Assembly (NCBI GenBank): GCA_963814875.1 | Contig: CAWFFJ010000015.1 | Coordinates: forward strand, 410,661 to 474,660 | DNA length: 64,000 nucleotides | Reading direction: 5' to 3' | From: CAVSIS01 sp963814875 | GTDB taxonomy: Bacteria > Acidobacteriota > Thermoanaerobaculia > Thermoanaerobaculales > Sulfomarinibacteraceae | In this document: positions 25,302-33,082 of the stretch, piece by piece | Numbering within the stretch: position 1 is the stretch's first letter | How the letters are laid out: each line of letters begins with the position of its first letter | Notes under the pieces: generated by a model | The model's database searches: none | The model's input: only the letters and a program-made list of their open reading frames with translations | What the model was told of the DNA's origin: nothing | Made by a program: the position numbers and the translations under genes

Positions 25302-26685
25302 ACCACCATGGTAGCGGGAGGGAAGTCTGAACCACAGAGTCACAGAGTCTCAGAGAAGAAGCACAGAGCCCGGATCGAGGCGGAGACAGCCGGCTCTCGA
25401 GAGCCGGCTGTCTCCGCCTGAATGCCTGTCTCTGTGCCTCTGTGGTTACTCCTGCTTTCTTCAGCCGGAGGTAGGTCTCCGGGAAGAGGGCGAAGAAGGC
25501 CATCGCCGGCTGGAGCTGCGAGAGCGGGATCTGGTCATTGACGGTATGAGAGTGGACCTCGTCCGCGGGGCCGAAGCCGACCGTCGGGATGCCGAACGTG
25601 CCTGCGGTGGTGCAGCCCGACGAGGAGAAGGCGGAGCGCTGAATCCGCGGCTCTCGTCCGAGGACGGACTGGGCGGTGTCCAGCGCGGCCTCGACGGCGG
25701 GGCTGGTTCGGGGGGTCTCCCATGCTGGGAAGACCTTGCGCGTCGGATAGCTGAATCCGCGCCACGAGGGCAGGTCGTAGTCGAGCAGCCGAACTCGCGC
25801 TCCGGCCGCCTGGACCTCCGGCAGGGACGCGATCTCGGAAAAGGCCGCATCCGGATCCTCGCCGATCGTGAGCCGCCGGTCGACGTGGATCGTGCACTCG
25901 TCCGGGATCGCGGTGAGCGACGGCGAGCGCGAGCTGATGCCGGTGACCGCGACCGAGCCCGGGCCGAGCAGGGGGTGCCGGATCGAGAATCGGGCGTGGA
26001 GCCTGGCGAGGGCGGAGACGATCGGTGCGATGCTGTAGATCGCGTTGGCGCCGCGCTCCGGCTGCGAGCCGTGCGAGGACACGCCGTAAGTCGTGATCTC
26101 GAGCTCCATGCGGCCGCGCTGCCCCCAGCACACGCCGAGGTGGGACGGCATGGCGACGACCACCACCTCCGGCTTGATCCCGCGCTCAAGGACCAGGTAC
26201 TGCCAGGCGAGGCCGACGCAGTCCTCGCCGTGAACGGTGGCGGTGACCATCACCGACACGTCGTCGGGCAGGCCGCCTCGAGCTGCGAGGGCGACTCCGT
26301 GGACCGCGGCGGCGAGCCCGCCCTTCTGGTCCGAAGCGCCGCGGCCGTAGAGGATCCCACCGGAAACCACACCACGGAAGGGGTCGTAGCGCCACTGCGA
26401 GGGGTTCGTGATGCCGACGGTGTCGACGTGAGCGTCGAAGGCGAGCACGCGTGGACCCGACCCGAACCGACCGACGACGTTGCCCATCTCGTCGATCTCG
26501 ACGTGCTCGTAGCCGAGCTCCCGCATCTCCCGTGCGACCCGTTCGCAGGCCAGCCGCTCGCCGCGTGTCGGCGACGGAATGGTCACCAGGTCGCGCAGGA
26601 AATCGATGCATCGGGGCACCGACTCGGTGGCCATCCGGAAGACATGCGACTCGAGATCGGCTGCCACGACGGGTTTCTGCTCCAT
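24820..26685 (-). CDS. YgeY-like M20 metallohydrolase with repeat-derived read-through tail
   Basis: Zinc-dependent amidohydrolase or peptidase. Metal and catalytic residues sit in FDAHVDTV, GRGASDQKGG and TATVHGEDCVGLAW; the insert HGSQPERGANAIY and the ending FGPADEVHSHTVNDQ resemble the selenium-linked hydrolase YgeY. The start ATG 26685 follows GAGGA; the GTG at 26727 lacks a site. The homologous part ends at about 25457 (PETYLRLKKAG). There the gene runs into a CACAGAG repeat, and the repeat's TAA is one base out of frame. The open frame therefore continues to 24820 and overlaps fpg by about 480 bases; this tail is probably meaningless. No ygeW/ygeX/ssnA neighbours are present. Confidence 0.8.
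   Translation of the reverse strand: MEQKPVVAADLESHVFRMATESVPRCIDFLRDLVTIPSPTRGERLACERVAREMRELGYEHVEIDEMGNVVGRFGSGPRVLAFDAHVDTVGITNPSQWRYDPFRGVVSGGILYGRGASDQKGGLAAAVHGVALAARGGLPDDVSVMVTATVHGEDCVGLAWQYLVLERGIKPEVVVVAMPSHLGVCWGQRGRMELEITTYGVSSHGSQPERGANAIYSIAPIVSALARLHARFSIRHPLLGPGSVAVTGISSRSPSLTAIPDECTIHVDRRLTIGEDPDAAFSEIASLPEVQAAGARVRLLDYDLPSWRGFSYPTRKVFPAWETPRTSPAVEAALDTAQSVLGREPRIQRSAFSSSGCTTAGTFGIPTVGFGPADEVHSHTVNDQIPLSQLQPAMAFFALFPETYLRLKKAGVTTEAQRQAFRRRQPALESRLSPPRSGLCASSLRLCDSVVQTSLPLPWWCAGAAGPHRLPRGHRAPDRRRDARADRDPRPVRAPHRRSAAGRARRTDRRERRAAREAPRPVPRRRTIRRNPPDAAGPARVAGARRSCSLAGHAGRVRLGQRHTAAHGRRLETARLSPSRARTRCARRNGPRRPRTARVRFGRLCRPNARGQPHCEARPD
25308..25313 (-). promoter_or_regulatory. 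TACCAT -10-like element before mutM
   Basis: On the minus strand TACCAT ends six bases before the GTG start of mutM, the same geometry as at rsgA. No Shine-Dalgarno is present. Confidence 0.4.
25330..25447. repeat. Palindromic CACAGAG element with 42-bp perfect hairpin
   Basis: About 118 bp with imperfect terminal inverted repeats: AACCACAGAGTCACAGAGTC at the left, and GTCTCTGTGCCTCTGTGGTT at the right. The centre, 25378-25419, is a perfect 42-bp palindrome around CTCGAG. It lies between mutM and the M20 gene and reads into the M20 3' end. Related copies lie after osmC, phoH and the thiamine pyrophosphokinase gene. Confidence 0.8.
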
Positions 26686-26727
26686 GAATCGTCCTCGCCA
26701 TCCGGCGGCGGATGCGCATTTTTTCAC

Positions 26728-26756
26728 AATCTGCAGGAAAACGGAACCCCTGTCAA
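26728..26756 (-). promoter_or_regulatory. Putative promoter of the M20 hydrolase gene
   Basis: Reading the minus strand: consensus TTGACA (26756-26751), 17 bases, CAGATT (26733-26728), about 40 bases before ATG 26685. The -10 match is weak. Confidence 0.4.
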
Positions 26757-26783
26757 GTGAGTCCTTACGTCAGGTCGCGCAGA

Positions 26784-26876
26784 GAAGGACGAAGAACGTG
26801 GTGAGCTGTGCGTCCTGCCACGAGACGAGACTCGTGCCGCGAGAGACAGTGAGGCGCGACGAGACGCGAGGTTGCG
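26784..26876. repeat. GACGAGAC-type intergenic repeat with hairpin
   Basis: Between yggS and the M20 gene. GCCACGAG (26817-26824) and CTCGTGCC (26831-26838) form a near-perfect hairpin. GACGAGAC/GCGAGAGAC/GACGAGACGCGAG motifs recur around it. It is non-coding and resembles the repeat after the PiT gene in style. Confidence 0.45.
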
Positions 26877-26910
26877 ACGGCGCCGGGCGGCGGGGGAAGA
26901 TGGGACCTCC

Positions 26911-27597
26911 TCAGTCCCGCGCGCCGAAGATTGCGGTACCGACTCGGACGAGGGTGGCGCCCTCCTCCACCGCCACTTCGACGTCGCCGGACATCCCCAT
27001 CGAGAGCTCGGGCAGCGCCACGCCGAGGCAGTCCTGGAGTCGCGCCCGAAGCTCGGCGAGCGCCCTGAAGTGGGGGCGCGAGTCCTCGGGGACGTCGGAG
27101 AAGGGTGGAATCGCCATCAGGCCGACCAGGTGCAGATGCGGGCACGCAAGGGCCTCGCGCGCGAGGGCTGCCGTGTCCTCGGGAAGCACGCCGGCCTTCT
27201 GATCCTCGCAACCGACATTGACCTCGAGCAGAACGTCGAGCCGGCGCTGCGGCCAGCCCTCGGCGAGCAGACGCTCCAGACGCTCGGCCAGCTCGGACCG
27301 ATCGAGCGTGTGGACGACGTCAAAGGTCTCGAGGGCGAGCCGTGCCTTGTTGCGTTGGAGCGGCCCGATCAGGTGCCAGCGCGCCGGGGGTACGTCGGGC
27401 CGTTTCGCGGCCGCCTCCTGGACTCGGTTCTCGCCGAGATCATCGACTCCCGCCCTCACCGCTTCGGCGACGGCGGCGGCGGGTTGGGTCTTGCCGACCG
27501 CGACCAGGGTGACCTCCGCGAGGTCGCGCCCGCTGCGCTCGGCGGCGGCGGCAAGACGCCGCCGGACCTCCTGAAGCCGCTCAGGAATCCCCTGCAC
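26911..27597 (-). CDS. PLP homeostasis protein, YggS/PROSC family
   Basis: Pyridoxal-phosphate carrier of the alanine-racemase fold that keeps vitamin B6 pools balanced; no enzymatic activity is known for the family. LVAVGKTQPA holds the PLP-binding Lys. Other family marks are LGENRVQEA, WHLIGPLQRNKAR, VHTLDRSELAERL, LLEVNVGCEDQKAG and the ending ELSMGMSGDVEVAVEEGATLVRVGTAIFG. It has 228 residues from GTG 27597. The start overlaps the end of the RNase H gene by 17 bases, so the two are in one operon. The long upstream extension of the open frame overlaps RNase H in another register and is rejected. Confidence 0.93.
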   Translation of the reverse strand: MQGIPERLQEVRRRLAAAAERSGRDLAEVTLVAVGKTQPAAAVAEAVRAGVDDLGENRVQEAAAKRPDVPPARWHLIGPLQRNKARLALETFDVVHTLDRSELAERLERLLAEGWPQRRLDVLLEVNVGCEDQKAGVLPEDTAALAREALACPHLHLVGLMAIPPFSDVPEDSRPHFRALAELRARLQDCLGVALPELSMGMSGDVEVAVEEGATLVRVGTAIFGARD

Positions 27598-28009
27598 GGC
27601 TCGGTCCGGGAGGCTTGAGGCCGCGGTCCATCGCAAGGTTGGCGAGCCGGTCGGCGGCCCGGTTCTCGGCCCGCGGCACATGCTCGATCCGGAAGTTCTG
27701 GAGACCTTCGATGCGGCGTTTCGCCTCGAGATAGAGCGGCTGCAAATTGGCGGCCTTGACCCGATAGGCGCCCACGATCTGGCGCTGGAGTAACTGTGAG
27801 TCCGTGCGCACCTGAAGCGAGGTGACGCCGAGACGGTGGGCCAACGCGAGCACCGCGAGCAGGCCGTGGTACTCCGCTTCGTTGTTGGTTGCATGCGGCA
27901 GATAGCCGGATTCGGTCAGACGGTCGCCCTCACAATCGAGGACCACGCCCCAGCCGGCCGGGCCGGGGTTTCCGCGAGCCCCGCCATCGATCGATGCAAC
28001 CGCCCTCAT
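27581..28009 (-). CDS. Ribonuclease HI-like protein (RVT_3 type)
   Basis: Hydrolyses the RNA strand of RNA-DNA hybrids. All four acidic catalytic positions are visible: Asp in SIDGGARGNPGPAGWG, Glu in NNEAEYHGLL, Asp in VRTDSQLL and Asp in AENRAADRLANLAMD. This is the single-domain form with 142 residues, closer to the RVT_3/plant-type RNase H group than to E. coli RnhA. ATG 28009 overlaps the preceding stop (ATGA). The operon order zinc-ribbon protein, RNase H, YggS is tightly packed. Confidence 0.88.
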   Translation of the reverse strand: MRAVASIDGGARGNPGPAGWGVVLDCEGDRLTESGYLPHATNNEAEYHGLLAVLALAHRLGVTSLQVRTDSQLLQRQIVGAYRVKAANLQPLYLEAKRRIEGLQNFRIEHVPRAENRAADRLANLAMDRGLKPPGPSRAGDS

Positions 28010-28773
28010 GCACCGGAGCTGGGCGAGCCGACCGACTCGTTCAAATAGAGGATGCGGTGGCAGTGCTCGCAGGAGATGACCTCGGCCGCACGACGCACCC
28101 GCTGCTGGAGGTGCGGGCGCAGCGCGAAGTGACAGACCGAGCACGAGCCCTCCACCACCACCGCCACCGCCGTGCCGCCCTTGCGTTGGAGCAGGCGGAG
28201 GAAGCGCGCTCGGTTGGGCGGCTGGAGCCCGGACTCGATCGACTTCGCCTCCAGGGCGAGGTCGTGGATGCGCCGCTTGAGCTCCTCGCGGCGCGTGTCC
28301 CAGGATGCGGTGACCGAGCGCTGGGCCTCCTCCTCCTCGGGCCGGGCATCCCGACGCGATGCGAGCTCGCCGCGCAGTGCCTCGAGGCTGGCCTCGAGCT
28401 CCTTGCGGCGGCCCCCGGTTTCGGTCAGCGCCTTGGTGGCGTAGTCGATCTCACTGATCACGGCGGTGAACTCGCGCTCATTGGTGACGGTCGCCTTCTG
28501 ACGCTGAAAGTGCTCGAGCTCGAGCTGCCACTCCTGCTCCTTGCGGCGGACCTCTGCCAGCTCGGTCTCCTGGTCGGAGAGCTTCCGCTCGAGGTCTTCG
28601 AGCTCCTCCTGCCCAAGCCGGTTCTGGTCCTGCAGCTCGCGGACCTCGGGCGGCGGCGAGCTACGCTCCGCCATTGCGACAGCGATCTGGTCGTATACAT
28701 TCTGGAGTTGAACCATGAGCTCGAGATCGTGGCGCGCGCTTTCCACCTGTACCGTCCCCCCGGCCGCCGACAT
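28006..28773 (-). CDS. Coiled-coil protein with C4 zinc ribbon (DUF164 family)
   Basis: Cytoplasmic protein of unknown role, conserved in many bacteria. Residues about 20-180 form a long antiparallel coiled coil (QEELEDLERKLSDQETELAEV, KELEASLEALRGEL). The C-terminus has a zinc ribbon CSVC...CEHC, with HFALRPHLQQ between, and ends RILYLNESV. The start is uncertain: ATG 28773 and ATG 28716 are both possible and neither has a strong ribosome site. The frame remains open upstream to 28962, where it runs into the tRNA and cannot be coding. The gene overlaps RNase H. Confidence 0.8.
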   Translation of the reverse strand: MSAAGGTVQVESARHDLELMVQLQNVYDQIAVAMAERSSPPPEVRELQDQNRLGQEELEDLERKLSDQETELAEVRRKEQEWQLELEHFQRQKATVTNEREFTAVISEIDYATKALTETGGRRKELEASLEALRGELASRRDARPEEEEAQRSVTASWDTRREELKRRIHDLALEAKSIESGLQPPNRARFLRLLQRKGGTAVAVVVEGSCSVCHFALRPHLQQRVRRAAEVISCEHCHRILYLNESVGSPSSGA

Positions 28774-28953
28774 TCCGGCCGCGCCCACCGGAGGAACACC
28801 GGATTCGTGACAGAACGACACCTCCGCGCGCGCCACCCTTCCCCCAGGCACGTGGTCCTGGCAGGTGACTTCCGGCGCGGTCCGGCGTCGCCGCTGCCGC
28901 GCGGCGGCGTCCTCTCGGCCAGGCCCTTGGTTGGCCAGCGGTGAAGATCCCGG

Positions 28954-29026
28954 TGGGCCCACCAGGATTCGAACCTGGGACCTACCGGTTATGAGCCGGC
29001 GGCTCTCACCGCTGAGCTATGGGCCC
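28954..29026 (-). tRNA. tRNA with CAU anticodon (Met elongator or Ile2)
   Basis: 73 nt on the minus strand. The 7-bp acceptor stem GGGCCCA/TGGGCCC is perfect, D-arm AGCTCAGCGGTGAGAGC, anticodon loop CTCATAA (anticodon CAU), T-arm CAGGTTCGAATCCTG, discriminator A. The genome encodes CCG rather than CCA after it, so CCA must be added. Elongator Met and lysidine-modified Ile2 cannot be separated by eye; initiator Met is unlikely. Confidence 0.92.
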
Positions 29027-29346
29027 GGGGACATGGTAGCGCGTCGCCTGGCGGCCGGCAACCGGCTTCGGGGGACGCCCCGCTCGAACGTGACGAGGTA
29101 CGAGGCGTGCTTCAGGAGCCGGCGACCCGTGGCGAGCGCCGAGCCCAACGGACGACCAGGGGAATTGTGTGCGGTTGGATCCCCGGACCCGAGGCCACCG
29201 CAGGCTCCGCGGCAGGGTTCCTGAGTTGAGGATCATCTGCAGGAACGGACCCGAAGCTCCCAGCGCATGAGGGGAGATCGCGCTGCATCGACCGGCCGAC
29301 AACCTTGCGCAACCCCTCAGTCTGCCCGACGGTCGATGCCGTGCGC
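29027..29346. other. Non-coding region between the CAU tRNA and rpoD
   Basis: Apart from the tRNA promoter at its left edge I see no gene. A weak hairpin (GTTCCTG near 29218 with CAGGAAC near 29240) could end a transcript. Open frames crossing it are antisense or shadow frames. Confidence 0.4.
29033..29061 (-). promoter_or_regulatory. Putative promoter of the CAU tRNA
   Basis: Minus strand: TTGCCG (29061-29056), 17 bases, TACCAT (29038-29033), seven bases before the tRNA 5' end. Confidence 0.5.
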
Positions 29347-31062
29347 CTACACCGTTCCGTCGGCGAACGGCTTGAGGAGGTGGGCGCGGGTCGGGTGACG
29401 GAGCTTGCGCAGAGCCTTGTACTCGATCTGGCGGATCCGCTCCCGGGTCACGTTAAAGGTCCGCCCGACCTCCTCGAGGGTGTGCTCGGTCCCATCGCCG
29501 ATGCCGAAGCGGAGCTTGAGTACCTGCTCTTCGCGCGGCGTCAGCGAGCGCAGCACGGTCTCCGTGTGGTCCTTGAGCGTGCGCATGATGACCGCGTCGA
29601 TCGGCGACACCGAGTTGGTGTCCTCGATGAAGTCGCCGAGGTGGGAGTCCTCCTCCTCGCCGATCGGGGTCTCGAGCGAGATCGGCTCCTGCGAGATTTT
29701 GTGGATCTTCCGGATCTTGGAGACCGGCATCTCCATGCGCTCGGCGATCTCCTCGACGGTGGGCTCGCGCCCCATCTCCTGCACCAGCATCCTCGTGGTG
29801 CGGGTGAGCTTGTTAATCGTCTCGATCATGTGCACCGGGATCCGGATGGTGCGCGCCTGGTCGGCAATCGCTCGGGTGATCGCCTGGCGGATCCACCACG
29901 TCGCGTAGGTCGAGAACTTGTAACCGCGACGGTACTCGAACTTGTCGACCGCCTTCATCAGGCCGATGTTCCCCTCCTGGATCAGGTCGAGAAACTGGAG
30001 CCCTCGGTTGGTGTACTTCTTGGCGATCGAGACCACCAGGCGAAGGTTGGCGACGATCAGTTCCTGCTTGGCCTGATCGGTCTCACGCTCACCCTGACGG
30101 ACCTCGGCGAGGAGCACCTTGAGCCGCTCGTGCGGGATCTGGAAACGCACCTCGAGCCGCTCGAGCTCCTCCTCATACCGGTCCACGCGGGCGGAGTAGA
30201 ACTGGCGACGTTCGACGTTGCGCTCCTGCTGGAGCTTCTTGCGGTCCTTCGCGATGGTGACGATCGGGATCGAGAACTGGCGCTCTACCTCGCCGAGGAA
30301 GGTCAGAAGACGATTGCGAGTCGTTGTGGTGAAGTCGGCGCGCCGCACCAGGATGGCAACATCGGAGGTATTGGCCTCGATCTTGTCGGATAGCTCGAGA
30401 TGACGCTTGCCGCTCCTCTTGCACCGCCGCAGGCGGCGCTTGAGCTCGCGCGACTCCTCGTCGAGGTCGCTGATCTGGATGAACAGGATCAGGTTCTCGC
30501 CGACCCGCTCCTCGGCCTTCTCGTCGAGCCGTGCGGTGTGCCCCTGGAGAAGCTCGCGCATGCCGCGACGTTCCCGCCGTGCGAGCTCGTTGGTGCGCAG
30601 AAACAGGCGCAGCAGGTCCGGCTCCTTGGACAGTGCGACGAACACCCGGGCCTCGCCCGCCTCGATGCGCTGGGCGATGTCCACCTCACCGTCTCGGTCG
30701 AGAAGTTTGACCGTCCCCATCTCGCGCAGGTACATGCGCACCGGGTCGTTGGTCTTCTCGAGCTGCTCGTTGGCGCGGATGTCGGGCTTTGCCGCCGGTG
30801 CCTCGCCGCCTTTGTCTTCACCACCGGTGTTGCGTTCGTGCTCCCTGCCCTCCCCGTCGACGGCGTCGGAGTCCATGACGTCGATGTCGAGCTCGGACAA
30901 ACGCATATAGATGTCGTCGAGCTCTTCGGCGATGCCTGTGACCTCTTCCGGCAAGTTGTCGTACAGCTCCTCGTACAGGATGAAGCCGCGTTCCTTTCCT
31001 GCCTGGATCAGCTTATTGAGCTCGGGGTACTTCTCTTCAATCAGCACGCCGAATACCTCCAT
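29347..31062 (-). CDS. rpoD: Primary RNA polymerase sigma factor RpoD
   Basis: Housekeeping sigma-70. In order: region 1.1 (KYPELNKLIQAGKERGF), an acidic linker, region 1.2 (NDPVRMYLREMGTVKLLDRDG), a long non-conserved region, region 2 (NLRLVVSIAKKYTNRGLQFLDL, then YKFSTYATWWIRQAITRAIA), region 3 (IRIPVHMIETINKL, then ISLETPIGEEEDSHLGDFIED) and region 4 (LTPREEQVLKLRFGIGDG, then VTRERIRQIEYKALRKLRHP). It has 571 residues from ATG 31062, which matches the family start. The open frame continues upstream to 31320 but lacks homology. It is the last gene of the rpsU-mutS2-dnaG-rpoD cluster, with a 277-bp gap after dnaG that may hold an internal promoter. Confidence 0.97.
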   Translation of the reverse strand: MEVFGVLIEEKYPELNKLIQAGKERGFILYEELYDNLPEEVTGIAEELDDIYMRLSELDIDVMDSDAVDGEGREHERNTGGEDKGGEAPAAKPDIRANEQLEKTNDPVRMYLREMGTVKLLDRDGEVDIAQRIEAGEARVFVALSKEPDLLRLFLRTNELARRERRGMRELLQGHTARLDEKAEERVGENLILFIQISDLDEESRELKRRLRRCKRSGKRHLELSDKIEANTSDVAILVRRADFTTTTRNRLLTFLGEVERQFSIPIVTIAKDRKKLQQERNVERRQFYSARVDRYEEELERLEVRFQIPHERLKVLLAEVRQGERETDQAKQELIVANLRLVVSIAKKYTNRGLQFLDLIQEGNIGLMKAVDKFEYRRGYKFSTYATWWIRQAITRAIADQARTIRIPVHMIETINKLTRTTRMLVQEMGREPTVEEIAERMEMPVSKIRKIHKISQEPISLETPIGEEEDSHLGDFIEDTNSVSPIDAVIMRTLKDHTETVLRSLTPREEQVLKLRFGIGDGTEHTLEEVGRTFNVTRERIRQIEYKALRKLRHPTRAHLLKPFADGTV

Positions 31063-31339
31063 CAGTGACTCACTCAGGGGGGCGGTCGCAGGGGACCGGA
31101 GGCATGAAGGGGTAGGTGTCTCGTGTCGCACGCGCAAGCTTCTCCCCTGCGCCGCAGGGAGTACAACAACCCTCCCTCGCCGTCCCTTCCCCTGCCGGGT
31201 CATGCACGCTGTATCGTCCGCTGAGTCATCATCGCGGCGCGCCGCACGCGGGGCACGCCACCCTCCACCGGAGGCCGCCGCCACCAGGGGGAATATGGGC
31301 TCCGCTCCCCGCTTTGGCAAGTGCTGTCGGCAGACAACC

Positions 31340-33082
31340 TCAGTTTTCCGGAGGATCCCGCCGAATTCTCACCTTCTCCGCCAGAAGTCGCTCCTGCTCG
31401 GCGCGATCGCCGCCGCTCTGCGCCGCCTCGATGGCGCGCTGCAGGCGGCGGGCGCCCTCGGACCGCTGACGGCGCTGCAGGACGCGCAGCTGGCTCGCGA
31501 TGGCCTCGTCCTCGAGGACGGGCAGCTCTGCCGCTCCGAGTTCCGCGATCAGGTGGGTGGCCTCACTCGCCCCCAAACGGTCGACCAGCGCGCGAGTGTA
31601 GGCCTGGGGTCCTGCGTCCTCGAGTGCCCCGAGCTCGTGCGCGGCGGCGAGAATGTCTCGCACTCGCGGATCTGCGAGCAACTCGGGCTCGGTCGTGTCG
31701 AGCAGGCGCCGTCGCCATGCCGGCGAGCCCTCGAGAAGGATCCGAACCAGGAGGCGCTCTCCTGGAAACGAGGGAGCCTGTCGGGCGCGTTCGCGGGCCG
31801 CCCCCGGAGCGATGGTACCTGCACGTTCGCGGACCACCTCCAGTGGCAGGTCGAGCCGACGGGCGAGCTCCTCGAGAAGCTGGTACCGGGTCACTGGATC
31901 GCGCGCCCGACCGACGATCTCGGCGACTTCGATGCCGGCGTGCCGGCGCGCGGCAGGATCCCCGGAGAGTCCGGCGAGCAGGGTGTCGAGGAGCGAGACC
32001 GGGTGTGCCAGGATCTTACGGAACGCGTCCTCACCCCCGGAACGGACCACATCGTCGGGATCCACGCCCTCCGGGAGCCTTAACATCGCGACCTCGAGTC
32101 CGGTCTCGAGCAGTATCCGGCTGCCGGCCACGGCGGCCCGTTGTCCGGCCTGGTCGGCGTCGTAGCACAGCAGCACCTGCGGCGCGAGCCGGCGCAGCGC
32201 CCGCGCGTGCTCCGCCGTGAGCGCCGTGCCGAGGGTGGCGACCGCGTTCCCGAAACCGACCCGATGCAGCGAGAGCGCGTCGAAGTAGCCCTCGACCACG
32301 ACGGCATGGCCCGCGTCGGCGATCGCACGCCGCGCGCGGTCGAGCAGAAACAGCGTCGACCGCTTGGCGAACAGCGGGCCCTCCGGAGAGTTGAGGTACT
32401 TTGGCTCGCCACCGCCCAGCGCCCGTCCGCCGAAGGCAACCAACCGGCCGTCCGCCGAGCGGATCGGGAAGGTGATCCGGCCCCGGAACCGATCGTAGGG
32501 ACGCCCGCCCCGCTCAGGGAGGACTGCCAGGCCGGCCGCCACAATGATCTTCTCGGTGTGGCGACGCGCCAAGTGGCCGAGCAGTTGCCGCCAGTCGTCC
32601 GGCGCCCACCCGAAGCCGAAGCCCGTCCACGTGTCGGGTCCGAAGCCGCGTCGGGAGAGCTCCTCTTGTGCCGGCTCTCCGGCGGGGCCGGCAAGCTGGG
32701 CGACATACCATGCCTGGGCCTCCTCGAGCACGCTCCGGAGCTGCTCGACGGCATCGCGTCGCGCGGCCGTTGCGGGATCGCGCTCGGGCAGGGCAATCCC
32801 GAAGCGGCGGGCGAGCTGGGAGACCGCCTCGGGGAAACTGCGCTTCTCGGCCCGCATGACGAAGTCAATCAGGTCGCCTCCCGCGTGGCATCCGAAGCAG
32901 TAGTAGAGGCCCCGCTCCGGGTCAACCGAGAACGACGGCGTCTTCTCCTCGTGGAACGGACACAGCCCGATCCACCGCCGTCCGCGTTGCGAGAGGCGAA
33001 CGTGGTCTGCGACCACTTCGAGCGCGTCGATCGCGTCGCGTAATCGCGCCAGGACGGCGGGCGAGAGCTCGGGCTCAGCCAT
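31340..33082 (-). CDS. dnaG: DNA primase DnaG
   Basis: Synthesises RNA primers at the replication fork. The CHC2 zinc finger has Cys41, His44, Cys62 and Cys65 (CPFHEEKTPSFSV, YYCFGCHAGGD). The polymerase core includes YDRFRGRITFPI, GRALGGGEPKYLNSPE and the Toprim acids in VVVEGYFDAL and LCYDADQAG. A helical C-terminal domain for DnaB binding follows. It has 580 residues. ATG 33082 overlaps the mutS2 stop by eight bases; a TTG at 33097 is in frame but unneeded. Confidence 0.96.
   Translation of the reverse strand: MAEPELSPAVLARLRDAIDALEVVADHVRLSQRGRRWIGLCPFHEEKTPSFSVDPERGLYYCFGCHAGGDLIDFVMRAEKRSFPEAVSQLARRFGIALPERDPATAARRDAVEQLRSVLEEAQAWYVAQLAGPAGEPAQEELSRRGFGPDTWTGFGFGWAPDDWRQLLGHLARRHTEKIIVAAGLAVLPERGGRPYDRFRGRITFPIRSADGRLVAFGGRALGGGEPKYLNSPEGPLFAKRSTLFLLDRARRAIADAGHAVVVEGYFDALSLHRVGFGNAVATLGTALTAEHARALRRLAPQVLLCYDADQAGQRAAVAGSRILLETGLEVAMLRLPEGVDPDDVVRSGGEDAFRKILAHPVSLLDTLLAGLSGDPAARRHAGIEVAEIVGRARDPVTRYQLLEELARRLDLPLEVVRERAGTIAPGAARERARQAPSFPGERLLVRILLEGSPAWRRRLLDTTEPELLADPRVRDILAAAHELGALEDAGPQAYTRALVDRLGASEATHLIAELGAAELPVLEDEAIASQLRVLQRRQRSEGARRLQRAIEAAQSGGDRAEQERLLAEKVRIRRDPPEN

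Noticed and set aside
26727..26727. GTG 26727 as the start of the M20 gene
   Set aside because: No ribosome site, and it adds an unlikely N-terminus; ATG 26685 has GAGGA at the right distance.
31063..31320. Extended N-terminus of RpoD
   Set aside because: Region 1.1 begins directly after ATG 31062; the extra residues are low-complexity and lack homology.
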